The notes under the pieces are model-generated. The model made no database searches and was not told where the DNA came from. It was given only the letters and a program-made list of their open reading frames with translations. A stretch of DNA of 64,000 bases from Galbitalea sp036271875. GTDB lineage: Bacteria > Actinomycetota > Actinomycetes > Actinomycetales > Microbacteriaceae. Numbering within the stretch: position 1 is the stretch's first letter; the number at the start of each line of letters is the position of its first letter. A program made the translations under genes and the position numbers. This document shows positions 17,287-27,500 of the stretch, piece by piece. The stretch spans positions 17,291-81,290 of the forward strand of contig DATAZU010000016.1 in the NCBI GenBank assembly GCA_036271875.1, in the 5' to 3' direction.

Positions 17287-17335
17287 GGGACGGACCACGG
17301 AGTCCGCAGAAATGAGTTCGCGGTTTTGGGGATAG

Positions 17336-18016
17336 TCAAATCCTTCCGGACTTGCGACCACAGTGCGCCAACAGCGCTGCTCCCCAGAGCAGTTGCGACG
17401 CGAGAATGCAGTACACGGCTACTCTCTCGAAGATGCCGGCCGGAAATGCTGGGGCGCCCCCGATGACGAGGATCTCGGCGACGAGTCCCAGAATGCCGCC
17501 GATCCCGAGAGTGACCATCACCGGTGGAAACCACGTGCCTGTTTCGGGGTGGCGAAAGCTCAACCCCGCCACGATGGCGATCACATTGCCGCAGATGATT
17601 GCGATTGGCGCGCCACCGAAATGGAATGCGAGCGTTCCCGCCTTCTGTGAAAGCAGTGAGCCGTGAAAGGTCCCCACCATGGTGATTCCGACGGCGAAGA
17701 GGAGGGCAAGGATCCAGAGCACTCGTGCACGAGCGTGACCGCGGAATCGGGTGATCAAGATCACACCCGCAAGTACGAGTAACCCGTTCAGCACGAAGCC
17801 GGTGTTCATTACTCCAGCCAGCGGCGACAGGATGTTGTGGCCGAGAAATGTCTCCCGAGGCCCGGTGACACCGAGGTCGCTGACGTAGTTGCGCGCGTAG
17901 CTGTAGAGAGGGTCCCTCCACGCAGATGCGGTGATCGCTTCTGTGACGAAGTACTCGACACCGGCGACGATGAGACAAATGCTCCCCAGGGCCACGCTGC
18001 GATTGGTGCGGATCAT
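17336..18016 (-). CDS. DUF998-family integral membrane protein
   Basis: This 226-residue protein has about six membrane helices (around residues 8-28, 62-85, 98-117, 133-155, 165-188, 196-216). The N-terminal segment with YSYARNYVSDLGVTGPRE is the DUF998 hallmark. The function of the family is unknown. The start codon overlaps the stop of the upstream aldo/keto reductase as ATGA, so both are made from one message. The 3' end faces the sterol-reductase-like gene; a short GGAC/GTCC repeat near 17291-17306 lies between them. Confidence 0.78.
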   Translation of the reverse strand: MIRTNRSVALGSICLIVAGVEYFVTEAITASAWRDPLYSYARNYVSDLGVTGPRETFLGHNILSPLAGVMNTGFVLNGLLVLAGVILITRFRGHARARVLWILALLFAVGITMVGTFHGSLLSQKAGTLAFHFGGAPIAIICGNVIAIVAGLSFRHPETGTWFPPVMVTLGIGGILGLVAEILVIGGAPAFPAGIFERVAVYCILASQLLWGAALLAHCGRKSGRI

Positions 18017-18918
18017 GATGTTTCTCCTTCGTTGCTGCTGCCATTGCCCGCGATGTTGTTGAGGGCATCCATTTCGACGTCTGTGAGGACGATTGATTGC
18101 GCCTGAACGTTTTCCTTCAGGTGGGCGAGGGACGTCGTCCCGGGGATGGGCAGGGACTGTCGTGAGTGCTGAAGCTGCCAGGCGAGCGCCACCTGTTCAT
18201 TCGTCGATCCGTGGGCGTTTGCGATAGGCGGGACCACTTCAGCCGCACGCGAGGCAAGGGGCCCATCGGTGAGGGTGACAGGAGGCCACGGTGAGAAGAC
18301 GATGCCATCCTGTTCCGCAGCCCCGAGGAGGTCGGCGCCGATACGCGCCGTGAGGTTGTACAACGCAGTCACTGCCGCGATGGGCACGATTGCCTGCGCG
18401 AGACGCAACTGCTCCAGGGTCACGTTTGACAGGCCAACGTTGAGGATCAGGCCCGCTTGCCTCAGTTCGGCGAGAACGCCAACCTGATCCTCGAATGGAG
18501 CATCGGTTGCCGTTCCACTGTGCAGGTAATAAAGGTCAATGGCTTCGAGCCCAAGGCGCTCTGCGCTCATGTGTGCGCTCTGTCGCAGATAGTTGGTGTT
18601 GCCGACAGCGCCCAGGGTGCTGTAGTCGTAGCCGCCGCGGACGAAACCGCCTTTGGTCGCGATGACGAGGTCGGCGGGATACGGGTACAGCGCCTCACGG
18701 ATGAGCAACTCGTTGGAGTGCGGTCCGTAGACGTCCGCGGTGTCGATGAGCGTGATGCCTGCGTCAACGACTCCGCGCAGCAAATGGATGGCTTTATCAT
18801 GTTCGGGGTAAGGACCCCACACCTGATCGCCAGTCAGCTTCATCGCCCCAAAGCCGAGTCGACCAACTGTGAGGTGGTCGCCGATGCTGATCTGGTCTGG
18901 CCGATTTGTTGCGTTCAT
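18013..18918 (-). CDS. Aldo/keto reductase (YajO/oxidoreductase type)
   Basis: This is a 301-residue AKR with FGAMKLTGDQVWGPY near the N terminus, the catalytic Asp and Tyr in LIDTADVYGPHSNELLI, the Lys of VIATKGGFVRGG, and the His of YYLHSG. The length and motif form fit stress-related AKRs that reduce reactive aldehydes with NADPH. ATG 18918 has a GAAGG site upstream; an ATG ten codons earlier is less likely. It is the first gene of an AKR-DUF998 pair and is divergent from an AraC regulator with an AraC_N sensor, a common arrangement for AKR control. Confidence 0.88.
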   Translation of the reverse strand: MNATNRPDQISIGDHLTVGRLGFGAMKLTGDQVWGPYPEHDKAIHLLRGVVDAGITLIDTADVYGPHSNELLIREALYPYPADLVIATKGGFVRGGYDYSTLGAVGNTNYLRQSAHMSAERLGLEAIDLYYLHSGTATDAPFEDQVGVLAELRQAGLILNVGLSNVTLEQLRLAQAIVPIAAVTALYNLTARIGADLLGAAEQDGIVFSPWPPVTLTDGPLASRAAEVVPPIANAHGSTNEQVALAWQLQHSRQSLPIPGTTSLAHLKENVQAQSIVLTDVEMDALNNIAGNGSSNEGETS

Positions 18919-18997
18919 GTGAATTGCCTTCTTCCTGTTCGTAGGCAAGTCAACTCAGGAACGCTCGTCGCGCTGAGACCGATCCCGCTCGAAAAAT

Positions 18998-19018
18998 GCA
19001 CAATCCTGCCAAATTGGC
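18998..19018. promoter_or_regulatory. Candidate AraC-type operator between AKR and AraC genes
   Basis: The stretch contains GCACAATCCTGCC followed by the 11-bp palindrome GCCAAATTGGC (19008-19018). It lies 80 bases before the AKR start and 59 bases before the AraC start, where a regulator serving both genes would bind. Only the palindrome is directly seen. Confidence 0.35.
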
Positions 19019-19076
19019 GGTGAAGGACGGCCGGAGCATTGTTTCGGGGCCGGTGAGGGCATAGAAAGAGTTTGTG

Positions 19077-19976
19077 ATGGAATTGGATGCGCTACGGGAC
19101 ACCATCCGGCGGCATGCGTCGAATTATCACGGGCCGAGCGCTATCGACGGATTGACAATCACCGAGACCGATTCGCCTACCGATGCGCGACCGGGCATTT
19201 CAGAACCATCAATCGCGGTGGTTGTGCAGGGACGCAAGCGCACGGTGGTCGGCGATGGCGTGTTCGACTATGCGTCGGGAGATTTCTTGGTGGTGTCACT
19301 CGAGGTTCCGCTCATCGGCCAGGTGACCGAGGCGTCGCAAGAAGTGCCGTTTGTAGGCTTCGGGGTGAAACTTGTCGCTTCTGAGATCGCTTCGCTGCTT
19401 CTCGAAGCAGGAGCCGTGAGCGGGGGAGAAAAGCGAGGGCTGGCGGGTTTCGCCGTAGCACCAGCTGGCGTGGGATTTCTTCAGGCGGCAAGCCGTCTTG
19501 TCGGGTTACTCGACACCCCCGAGGACGTGGCGATTCTCGCGCCGGTCTATCGGCGCGAGCTGCTCTGGCGACTGCTGACCGGGGCCCACGGTCTGGTGGT
19601 GAGACAGATCGGGCTCGCGGACGGTAGCTTGGCCGATATTGCGCGAACCGTGCGCTGGATCCGAGAGCACCATCGCGACGCAATAAAAGTCGAGCAACTC
19701 GCCGAGATGGCCAGCATGAGCGCGACTTCCTTCCACCGGCACTTTCGGTCGGTGACGTGTATGACTCCGATTCAGTATCAGAAGGCGATCCGCCTGCAGG
19801 AAGCACGACTCTCGCTCATTTCGAGTCCGCGTGACGTTGCCGAGGTCGCACACGCGGTGGGTTACGACAGTTCGTCTCAGTTCAGCCGGGAATACCGTCG
19901 CCGGTTCGGAGCTCCGCCCGGTCGGGACGCATCTCGTCTGAGAAGCGCCGAGCTGCAAACAGTTGTCGTTCCGTAA
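19077..19976 (+). CDS. AraC-family regulator with AraC_N sensor domain
   Basis: This is a 299-residue protein. The N-terminal AraC_N domain (about 20-170) has PSIAVVVQGRKRTVVGD and SGDFLVVSLEVPLIGQV, typical of the PF06719 group. The C-terminal HTH_18 part has IKVEQLAEMASMSATSFHRHF and VGYDSSSQFSREYRRRFG. ATG 19077 is preferred over GTG 19074 because of AGAAAGAG spacing. Relatives (for example YqhC) activate neighbouring aldehyde reductases on aldehyde stress; the divergent AKR here fits that role. Confidence 0.87.
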   Translation: MELDALRDTIRRHASNYHGPSAIDGLTITETDSPTDARPGISEPSIAVVVQGRKRTVVGDGVFDYASGDFLVVSLEVPLIGQVTEASQEVPFVGFGVKLVASEIASLLLEAGAVSGGEKRGLAGFAVAPAGVGFLQAASRLVGLLDTPEDVAILAPVYRRELLWRLLTGAHGLVVRQIGLADGSLADIARTVRWIREHHRDAIKVEQLAEMASMSATSFHRHFRSVTCMTPIQYQKAIRLQEARLSLISSPRDVAEVAHAVGYDSSSQFSREYRRRFGAPPGRDASRLRSAELQTVVVP

Positions 19977-20176
19977 GCCGGTCGTCGTTCCGTAAACGAT
20001 GCGGCCAAGCCACCCCGAGATCAATCACAACGGGTGCCGGGAGGGGGAGGACGCAAAGACTCCCGTGAGCGCCCCGCAGCATTTCCGAAAGAACCACGCC
20101 AATTGCAGCGGTGGTAACGTCGCCGGTAATCCCGCGCGAGCGGATGCTGGTGGCCGGCGTAGTCGAGGGAGTTTCG

Positions 20177-22498
20177 GTGCGGTTCTTGGCTTGGCTGGGT
20201 CGGCGCGACCCAGGGTATGGTGCGGTCCGCCGTGCGGGCCGAACGGCCATCGTCATGCCGCTACTGTTCGCCCTCGGTTCGCTCGTTCTTCGAAACGGGG
20301 ATGTCGCAACCTTCGCCGCGTTCGGGTCGTTCTCGATGCTGCTGTTCGTCGACTTCAATGGAACGATGCGGGAGCGTGTGCAGTCCCAGCTCGGCCTCGC
20401 CGTCACGGGTGCGGTGCTTGTCTGCCTTGGCACGCTGGCATCGCATCCGGTGTGGCTCGCCGCCGTCGCCATGGCGGTCGTCGGGTTCATCATCCTGTTT
20501 GTCGGCTCCGTGAGTTCGGTCCTGGCGTCCGCGAGTACGGCGCTGCTGCTCGCGTTCATCCTGCCCGTTACTCTTCCGGGGACGGTCGACTCGATTGGAC
20601 CACGATTACTCGGCTGGTCGCTCGCCTCGGCTGCGAGCATCCTTGCGATCACGGTGCTGTGGCCGTCGCCGCGACGCGACCCGCTGCGCGCTGGGGCGAT
20701 TCGCGCGTGCCGAGCGCTGGCCGCGCGGCTGGGGGCGGATGTCGCCGTGATGCTGAGCGACCTTGATCCGGCCACGGTTGCGGACTACGAGCGAACCGTC
20801 GCAGAGTCGAACGAGGCGGTGGCGGCGCTGCACAGCGGATTTCTCGGCAGTGTTTATCGGCCGACGAACCTGTCAACATCGGCGCGCACGCTGGTTCGAC
20901 TTGTCGACGAACTCAACTGGGTGCACTCGGTTGTGTCCCAGTCGGCTCGTCATGACGCTTTGCCGACTCCGGCCTCCCGTCGTGCCGGCCGCGCGGCGTG
21001 CAGAGTCAAGACGGAAGCCGCCGGGTTGCTGGATCGAGGCGCCGAGCTGCTCGAGAGTCCCGGCGCGGACCCGGCGGAACTTGAGGCTGCGCTCGTTGGG
21101 CTCCGGGAATCGCGGATGGCCGTGGAAGACGGTGCGGCCAGCGATCTCCCCGCGCGCCAGAGTGGTGCAATCCGATCCGGCGGCGGTGATGCCGCACGAG
21201 AGCTGATCAGTGCTCTAGACCCGGGTTTCCGCGCTCAGGAACTCAGCTACGCGATTGCCCAGGTCGCGGGCAACATCGTCCTGACCGCCGCCGCCGAGCG
21301 GCGCACGTGGTGGGAGCGGCTCCTCGGACGCCAGCCCGGCAATCTGGCCGGTACGCTCCACGCCGCGGCGGAACGGGCGGCGGCGCAGGCGGAACGGCAT
21401 TCGGTCTGGCTGCACAACAGCGTCCGGGGCGCCGCGGCGCTCGGGATCGCGGTTCTTCTGGCCGACCTGACCGGGGTTGAACATTCGTTCTGGGTGGTGC
21501 TCGGGACGCTGTCCGTGCTCCGATCGAACGCTCTCAACACAGGACAGAACGTCCTGCGTGGAGTGGTCGGAACCGCGGTCGGAGTCGTCATTGGGGCAGG
21601 ACTGCTCTTTCTGATTGGGACCAACGCAACGGTGTTGTGGATTCTGTTGCCCATCGCCATTTTTGTCGCGGGGACCGCGCCGACCGTCATCTCCTTTGCG
21701 GCTGGTCAGGTTGGATTTACGGTGACCCTGGTGTTGCTGTTCAATCTGGTCGCGCCAACCGGATGGAGAGTCGGACTGTATCGAATCGAGGACATCGCGC
21801 TCGGCTGCGGAGTGAGCCTGCTCGTCGGTCTCCTATTCTGGCCGCGTGGCGCGGCGGCGGCGCTCCGGCAGGCGCTCGCCGAGGCATACGCGGACAGTTC
21901 GGACTATCTGGCCGCCGCCGTCGCTTTCGGGCTCGGGCGGTGCGACGAGAAGGCGCCAGCCCACCCGGAGCCGACCGGCCAGGCCATCCGCGCGGCATCC
22001 GCCTCGCGCCGTCTCGACGACGCGTTTCGTACCTACCTGACCGAGCGCGGTTCCAAGCGACTCCCGCTCAGTCGTGTCGCGGCGTCGGTCACCGGTGTTG
22101 CCGGCGTGCGCCTGGCCGGGGACGCCATTCTGGATCTGTGGAAGGACCACGAGGTTGCCACGGATGGCGATCGGTCGGCGGCGCGCGAGGAGTTGTGCAG
22201 ATCGAGCAAGGTCCTGACCGACTGGTACCACAATCTTGGTCGTGAGCTGGTCGCCCAGCAGTCCTTGCCAGACCCGCTGCCCGGCGATGCCATCGCCGAT
22301 GGGCGCCTGGTGGATGCGGTTCGTCGGGACCTCAGCGATGGTGCGGGCAAGGCAACGGCAACCGCTATCCGAATGATCTGGACCGGCGACTACCTTGATT
22401 CGATTCGCCGACTGCAGCCGGAAATCGTGGAGCCGGTGGGTCTGCTCGGCGGCGAGGCAAGCCAAACACACGCCGGGTTCCGACGCGCCCGAGGGTGA
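20177..22498 (+). CDS. FUSC-family (aromatic acid exporter-like) membrane protein
   Basis: This is a 773-residue protein with two membrane blocks (about residues 25-165 and 420-560), each with five to six helices, followed by soluble helical regions. This duplicated layout is that of FUSC / YccS / AaeB-like proteins. GTG 20177 is chosen because GAGGGAG lies five bases before it; in-frame starts at 20111 and 20144 have no ribosome site. FUSC proteins export aromatic acids or are of unknown role. Two small membrane proteins follow on the same strand within 40 bases each, so an envelope operon is likely. Confidence 0.82.
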   Translation: MRFLAWLGRRDPGYGAVRRAGRTAIVMPLLFALGSLVLRNGDVATFAAFGSFSMLLFVDFNGTMRERVQSQLGLAVTGAVLVCLGTLASHPVWLAAVAMAVVGFIILFVGSVSSVLASASTALLLAFILPVTLPGTVDSIGPRLLGWSLASAASILAITVLWPSPRRDPLRAGAIRACRALAARLGADVAVMLSDLDPATVADYERTVAESNEAVAALHSGFLGSVYRPTNLSTSARTLVRLVDELNWVHSVVSQSARHDALPTPASRRAGRAACRVKTEAAGLLDRGAELLESPGADPAELEAALVGLRESRMAVEDGAASDLPARQSGAIRSGGGDAARELISALDPGFRAQELSYAIAQVAGNIVLTAAAERRTWWERLLGRQPGNLAGTLHAAAERAAAQAERHSVWLHNSVRGAAALGIAVLLADLTGVEHSFWVVLGTLSVLRSNALNTGQNVLRGVVGTAVGVVIGAGLLFLIGTNATVLWILLPIAIFVAGTAPTVISFAAGQVGFTVTLVLLFNLVAPTGWRVGLYRIEDIALGCGVSLLVGLLFWPRGAAAALRQALAEAYADSSDYLAAAVAFGLGRCDEKAPAHPEPTGQAIRAASASRRLDDAFRTYLTERGSKRLPLSRVAASVTGVAGVRLAGDAILDLWKDHEVATDGDRSAAREELCRSSKVLTDWYHNLGRELVAQQSLPDPLPGDAIADGRLVDAVRRDLSDGAGKATATAIRMIWTGDYLDSIRRLQPEIVEPVGLLGGEASQTHAGFRRARG

Positions 22499-22503
22499 GT
22501 GGC

Positions 22504-23049
22504 ATGATCGAACATGTGGCAGATGACCCAGCAAGCGACGACACGAAGGATTCGCCGGCGACCGACGTCCCTCGGCCACCCTCGTCGCGAGCCATGGATC
22601 CGCGGTACGCCCAGCGGGCAGAGGCCTACCGCCAGAACTTTGCGAATCGACTCTTTCCGGGGCCGTCCGAGCGGATGTCGAAACAGGTTGCCCAGCACAT
22701 CGAGGGGTTGCTGAGGCCGGTAGAGGGCGACGGTCAACCCGGCGTCCGGCGGGCGGGTCGGTCGAAGCCGTCCGCCGGTGCCGGGCGACGATCCGCGGCG
22801 GTTGACGGGGTCAGCGGCACGCAGCCGCTCAACGTCGCGACTCCCGAGGACATCGCACAGGTTCGTGACACCCTGGAGAAGCAGAACGAACTGCTGCAGG
22901 CGATCCTGGCGAGTTCGATTGACACCCAGAATGACGCTCGCTCTACCGCGCAGAACTCACGTACGTTCGCGTGGGCTGGGACGGCAATCGCCCTGCTTAC
23001 GCTCGTTGCGACCGTGCTGTCAATCGTCGCCGCGATCAACGCGCACTGA
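22504..23049 (+). CDS. Hypothetical C-tail-anchored membrane protein
   Basis: The protein is 181 residues. The first half is polar and Pro/Ser/Arg-rich with no fold motif. A helix DIAQVRDTLEKQNELLQAIL (about 115-135) looks like a short coiled coil, and the last 25 residues form one membrane helix (AWAGTAIALLTLVATVLSIVAA). So it is probably tail-anchored with a cytoplasmic body. GAGGG sits eight bases before ATG 22504; an in-frame GTG at 22495 overlaps the FUSC stop. Likely co-transcribed with the FUSC gene. No function is assigned. Confidence 0.65.
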   Translation: MIEHVADDPASDDTKDSPATDVPRPPSSRAMDPRYAQRAEAYRQNFANRLFPGPSERMSKQVAQHIEGLLRPVEGDGQPGVRRAGRSKPSAGAGRRSAAVDGVSGTQPLNVATPEDIAQVRDTLEKQNELLQAILASSIDTQNDARSTAQNSRTFAWAGTAIALLTLVATVLSIVAAINAH

Positions 23050-23086
23050 GCGTAGCATCGCTCTGAACGGACCAGACGGAGAACAG

Positions 23087-23659
23087 ATGTCCAGGATCTA
23101 CGACCCAATCGACCTTACAAACCTACCTAGGAATCTCGACATCCAGCGGGCGTTCATCGCCTTTCTGGCACTGTCCGCGATCCTGATCGGTATCGTCAGC
23201 CTGCTCTGGACCGGGCCCACCCTCGTCGTGATTTCGATCCTGTTCGGCGTATTCCTGATCGTTGCAGCCGTCTACCGGATCGCAATGGCCTTCGAGAACC
23301 GACGAGCCTCCGCCGCCGGGTTCGTCTTCAATCTGCTCGTGGCTGCGGTTTTGCTCGTGACCGGGATCATCTGTCTCGGCAACTCGGCGCAGTCCCTCGG
23401 CATTCTGGCGATTGTGGTCGGGATTGGCTGGATCTTCGACGGGGTCGCCGATCTCGTGACTGCCGCCATCGGTAACACGAAAGGGCGCCGCGGGCTTGTT
23501 GCCCTCAGCGGTGTCGTGTCGCTCGTCGCCGGCGTCGGTTTTCTGTTTCTCCCGGACCTGTCGCTCGCGGTCTTCGTGCAGGTCGGAGCAGTCCTTCTGA
23601 TTCTCGTCGGAATCACGGCACTGCTCACGCTGCCCCGGAGGCCGGTCAGATCGCTTTAG
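23087..23659 (+). CDS. DUF308 / HdeD-like membrane protein
   Basis: This is a 190-residue protein with six closely spaced membrane helices and short loops. The repeated two-helix units with WTGPTLVVISILFGVFLIVAAVYRI and GIGWIFDGVADLV are typical of the DUF308 (HdeD) family, which is associated with acid resistance in enterics but unassigned in actinobacteria. GGAGA precedes ATG 23087. It lies 37 bases after the tail-anchored protein and may belong to the same operon. Confidence 0.78.
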   Translation: MSRIYDPIDLTNLPRNLDIQRAFIAFLALSAILIGIVSLLWTGPTLVVISILFGVFLIVAAVYRIAMAFENRRASAAGFVFNLLVAAVLLVTGIICLGNSAQSLGILAIVVGIGWIFDGVADLVTAAIGNTKGRRGLVALSGVVSLVAGVGFLFLPDLSLAVFVQVGAVLLILVGITALLTLPRRPVRSL

Positions 23660-23672
23660 CCGACGGCTCTCG

Positions 23673-24131
23673 TCAGCGCCGCGTCAGTCGGATAACGGGG
23701 ATGAGTCGGTCCGTCTTGGACTCGTATTGCGTGAATTGCGATGCGGTGGTGGTGATCGCTTCCCACGCCTTCTCGCGGTCCGTGCCGCTCAGCTGCGAGG
23801 CAACGACGGGGATGTTCTCGCGATTGACGTCGATCGAGACCTGGTCGGGATGCGCAGCGAGGTTGTAGTACCAGGCCGGATTCCCCACGGCACCACCGGC
23901 CGAGGCAACAACCAGCCAGCTGCCGCCCTCCCAGGCAAACCAGGCAACCGGGTTCGATCGCGGGGCGCCTGACTTCGCGCCGACGGTGTTGAGCACCAGC
24001 ACGTCGGAGCCCATGAGCTTGCCGCCCTTGTTCCGCACGCGCCTGATCGCCAGGTTGTTGAAGAGGTTCATCATCGGGTTCGCCCTGGGCTGGCGGCCCC
24101 CGCGTGTGCCTTTTGGTGCATCAAATGTCAT
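23673..24131 (-). CDS. Deazaflavin (F420)-dependent nitroreductase-family oxidoreductase
   Basis: This 152-residue protein is of the DDN type (PF04075). LVLNTVGAKSGAPRSNPVAWF contains the family's K-S-G-x-R cofactor motif, and GNPAWYYNLAAHPDQVSIDV is the second conserved block. These proteins form a split-barrel and use F420 to reduce quinones, nitro compounds or unsaturated ketones. The gene begins three bases after the stop of another F420-type gene, so the two are co-transcribed. Their presence implies that the host makes F420. Confidence 0.87.
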   Translation of the reverse strand: MTFDAPKGTRGGRQPRANPMMNLFNNLAIRRVRNKGGKLMGSDVLVLNTVGAKSGAPRSNPVAWFAWEGGSWLVVASAGGAVGNPAWYYNLAAHPDQVSIDVNRENIPVVASQLSGTDREKAWEAITTTASQFTQYESKTDRLIPVIRLTRR

Positions 24132-24134
24132 GAG

Positions 24135-24545
24135 TCAGGCTCCTTGGTCGACGTCGCGGGCGTTCAGCTTCAGATCCTGTGGCCCGGCAAAGGGCTCATC
24201 GATCCCGAAGCTGATGATACGGGTCGGGTGGATGCGGATGAGCGGGCCATCCGGCGACTCGGCGACCACCTCGCCGTATCCACGAACCTCGACGCAGCGC
24301 GGACCCCACGGCTTTACCGATGCGAGGTCGTCGACCACGAACGCTACGAGACCGTTGTCTGCGACGTTCCGATACTTACGGCTGGTGGCCATCCCGTACC
24401 CGGTGACGTCGATCGTGTCGAATTCGGCATTGTGCCGGAATCCGACCGGGCTGACCTGGAGCACCCCACCGGGTTGCGCGGTAGCTATTCGACCCAGGGG
24501 CTGCCCGGCCAGATATTCGAGTTCGGAGTCGGTGAACGCAGACAC
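24135..24545 (-). CDS. PPOX-class F420-dependent oxidoreductase
   Basis: This 136-residue split-barrel protein has LEYLAGQPLGRIATAQPGG at the N terminus, SPVGFRHN, and TSRKYRNVADNGLVAFVVDD, typical of PPOX-class F420 enzymes such as F420-dependent biliverdin reductase relatives. The start is GTG 24545 without a clear ribosome site. It is the first gene of a two-gene unit with the DDN-type enzyme. Substrate is not predictable from the sequence. Confidence 0.82.
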   Translation of the reverse strand: MSAFTDSELEYLAGQPLGRIATAQPGGVLQVSPVGFRHNAEFDTIDVTGYGMATSRKYRNVADNGLVAFVVDDLASVKPWGPRCVEVRGYGEVVAESPDGPLIRIHPTRIISFGIDEPFAGPQDLKLNARDVDQGA

Positions 24546-24557
24546 GCGCGCAGCGTA

Positions 24558-27500
24558 TCAGGATCGACTTCGGAGTCGCCTAAGACGGATGATCAGCACA
24601 AGCGCCAGTCCCAGCACAAGCAGAAGGATCGCCGCCGCCGGCGATGCCCCAACACTGACGCCCGTCGTAGGCAGTTGTGCGGTAGACAGGGGGCGCAGGA
24701 CCGTCGTCCCGGCCGTCGCGATCAACGGTGTGCCGTCGGGGGCGATGCCCGTCGCGACGACGATGTGCGCGCCGGCGAAACCGCCCGGTATCGCGAGCGT
24801 CGCGGTCGCGTCGCCGGATGGATCCGCCACCGATGTGGCGAGCCGATGCGGGGTCGAATAGATTCCCCAGGTGATCGGCGCGCCGGGTGCAAACCCCGTC
24901 GCGGATGCCGTGAACGAGCCGCCAGGATGCGAGGTCACAGGTACTCCGGTGAGCGAGCCGCCGCTCCCGGGCAGCACAAGCGGAAGCGGAACTGCGGCGG
25001 CATCCGTCACGACGATTGTCAGTGTCTGCACGGTGTCGGGCGCGACCGTGTTCGATGCGGTTAGCGTGATCGGGAAGCTGCCCGATGGACCGGATGGCAC
25101 GCCAGTGATCGTCGCGGAGCCCCCAGAGATGGCGAGGGAAAGTCCCGGAGGCAGTGCGCCCGACTCACCGAGCGCGTCCGTGGCGGGGTAGCCCGGCGAA
25201 GTCGTGATGGCGAAGTTCGAGATGACCCCGATCGTGGGAGACCAGGTGTCAGCGCTCGTGATGGTCGGCGACTCGTTCACGGTGATGACCAGATCCTGCA
25301 CCGATGGAGTGCCGATCCCGTTGGATGCGGTGACGGTGACCGCGTAGCTGCCGCCGGTTCCGACATCCGGCGTGCCGGATAGTGTTCCCGTTCCGTCGCC
25401 AGCATCGGTGAAGGACAGCCCCGAGGGCAAGGTTCCAAACAGCGTCAGGGTCGAGGACGTCGGATAGCCCGCGATCGTCGTCACGGCGTGCGTTCCACTC
25501 TGACCGACCTGAAACACCGCTTGTGCTGCCGTGCCGATCACGATCGATCGGGTAATGACCAGTGTGAAGTGCTGGGTGGCATCCGGGGAGATGCCATTGC
25601 CCGCCGTGATCGTCAGCGGAAAGCTGCCACCCGCTGCCGCATCAGGAGTCCCTGCGATGGAGGCTGTGCCGTCATGGTGATCGGTGAAGCTGATACCCGC
25701 AGGCAGGTTGCCGGACTCGCTCAGCGTTGTAGTGGTCGGGAAGCCCGTGGTTGTCGTGATCCCGAACACGGACGGGTCTCCCGCGGCGAACGTGGCGTTG
25801 TCCGTGCTCGTGATCGTAGGAGGCTGAACCACTGTCAGCACGAAATCCTGTGTAACGTCCGGGGCGGCGCCGTTGCTCGCCGTGATGGTCAGTGGATAAC
25901 TTCCGGCGGTCGTGGCCCCCGGGGTACCGGCCATGGTCACGGTGCCGTTTCCATTGTCGACAAACGTAACGCCGTCCGGCAGTTGGCCGGATTCCGACAG
26001 CGTCGTTGAGGTCGGGAAGCCAGCGGCTGTCGTGATCGTGGCGCTGCCGGGCAACTGGGAGGTGAACGTTGTCGAATCACCACTCGTGATGGCGGGGGAC
26101 TCATTCACGGTGATGTCGAGGTGTTGTATGGCCGGCGTGCCGACAGCATTATCTGCGGTGATCGTCACGGGATAGAGGCCGCCCGATCCCACAGCCGGGG
26201 TGCCCGCGATGCTTCCCTCACCGTTTCCGGAGTCGGTGAAGAACACCCCGGTCGGCAGGTCACCGGCCAGGGTAAGCGTTGACGAGGTTGGGTAGCCGGC
26301 GGTCGTTGTGACGGCATGTGTCCCGTTCGCACCGACCTGGAACACGGCCTGCGCCGTGTCGGTGATCGCGACCGGTCTGGTGACGACCAACACGAAGTGC
26401 TGTGATGAATCCGGAGCGGTGCCGTTGCCCGCCGTGATGGTCAGTGGGTAGCTACCGCCACCGACCGCGTCGGGAGTCCCGGCGAGAGTCGCGGTGCCGT
26501 CCCGGTTGTCTGTGAACTGAATGCCCGCGGGGAGGTCGCCCTGCTCGCTCAGTGTTGTGGTCGTCGGGAAACCGGCGGTCGACGTGACCGTGAACGATGA
26601 TGACGCACCCCCGGCGAACGTGCTGTTGTTCGTGCTCGTAATCACCGGAGACTGCGCCACCGTCAACACGAAGTGCTGCGATGAGGTCGGAGCCGTGCCG
26701 TTGTCCGCGGTGATGGTCAGCGGATAACTGCCACCGGCCCTCGGGTCGGGAACTCCCGCGAAGGTTGCTGTGCCGTCATTGTTGTCGGCGAACTCGACGC
26801 CGGTCGGTAGGTTGCCGGACTCACTCAGCGCGGTGCTGCTCGGGAAGCCCACGGTGGTCGTGACCGTGAACAACGACGATTCTCCCGCGGTGAACGTCGT
26901 GTTGCTCGCGCTCGTGATCGTGGGCGACTGCGCCACGGTCAAGACAAAGCTCTGCATGCTCGAGGTGCGCGAATTGGAGGCGGTAATGGTGAAGGGGTAT
27001 GTCCCCGCCGAAGAGTTTGTCGGGATGCCGGCCAGGGTCGCCGTGCCGATCCTGCTGTCCGTGAAAGTGACGCCGTCCGGTAGGGTCCCGGACTCAGACA
27101 GTGTCGTTGGCTGGGGGGAGCCGCCGCTCGTCGCCACGGTGAAGCTCCCGCTCGTGCCGGCGATGAAGGTTGTCGAAGCGGGGCTCGTGAAGTTCGGTGG
27201 ACCGCTGACCATGGTGTTGTGACAGACCGCATCCTGCGCCGCGTGGTTTGCATCGCCGGGATACAGGATCACCCATCGGTAAGTGCCCGGAGTTGTCGGC
27301 GTGTATGTCGTCGAGGTGTATGTTCCATCGGCGGTTACGGGGTAACTGACATCGAGAAGGGCCGTCTGACCGGTGCAGGTGAGGTCGGTCGTCGGAAACA
27401 GGATGAATGTGACGTCGCTTCCGGTCCAAGCGACCGGCGATGAGAACGTCGCGCTCGCGGAGAGGGGTTGGCCGACGAGACCGGTTGCGGGGATGGTGAA

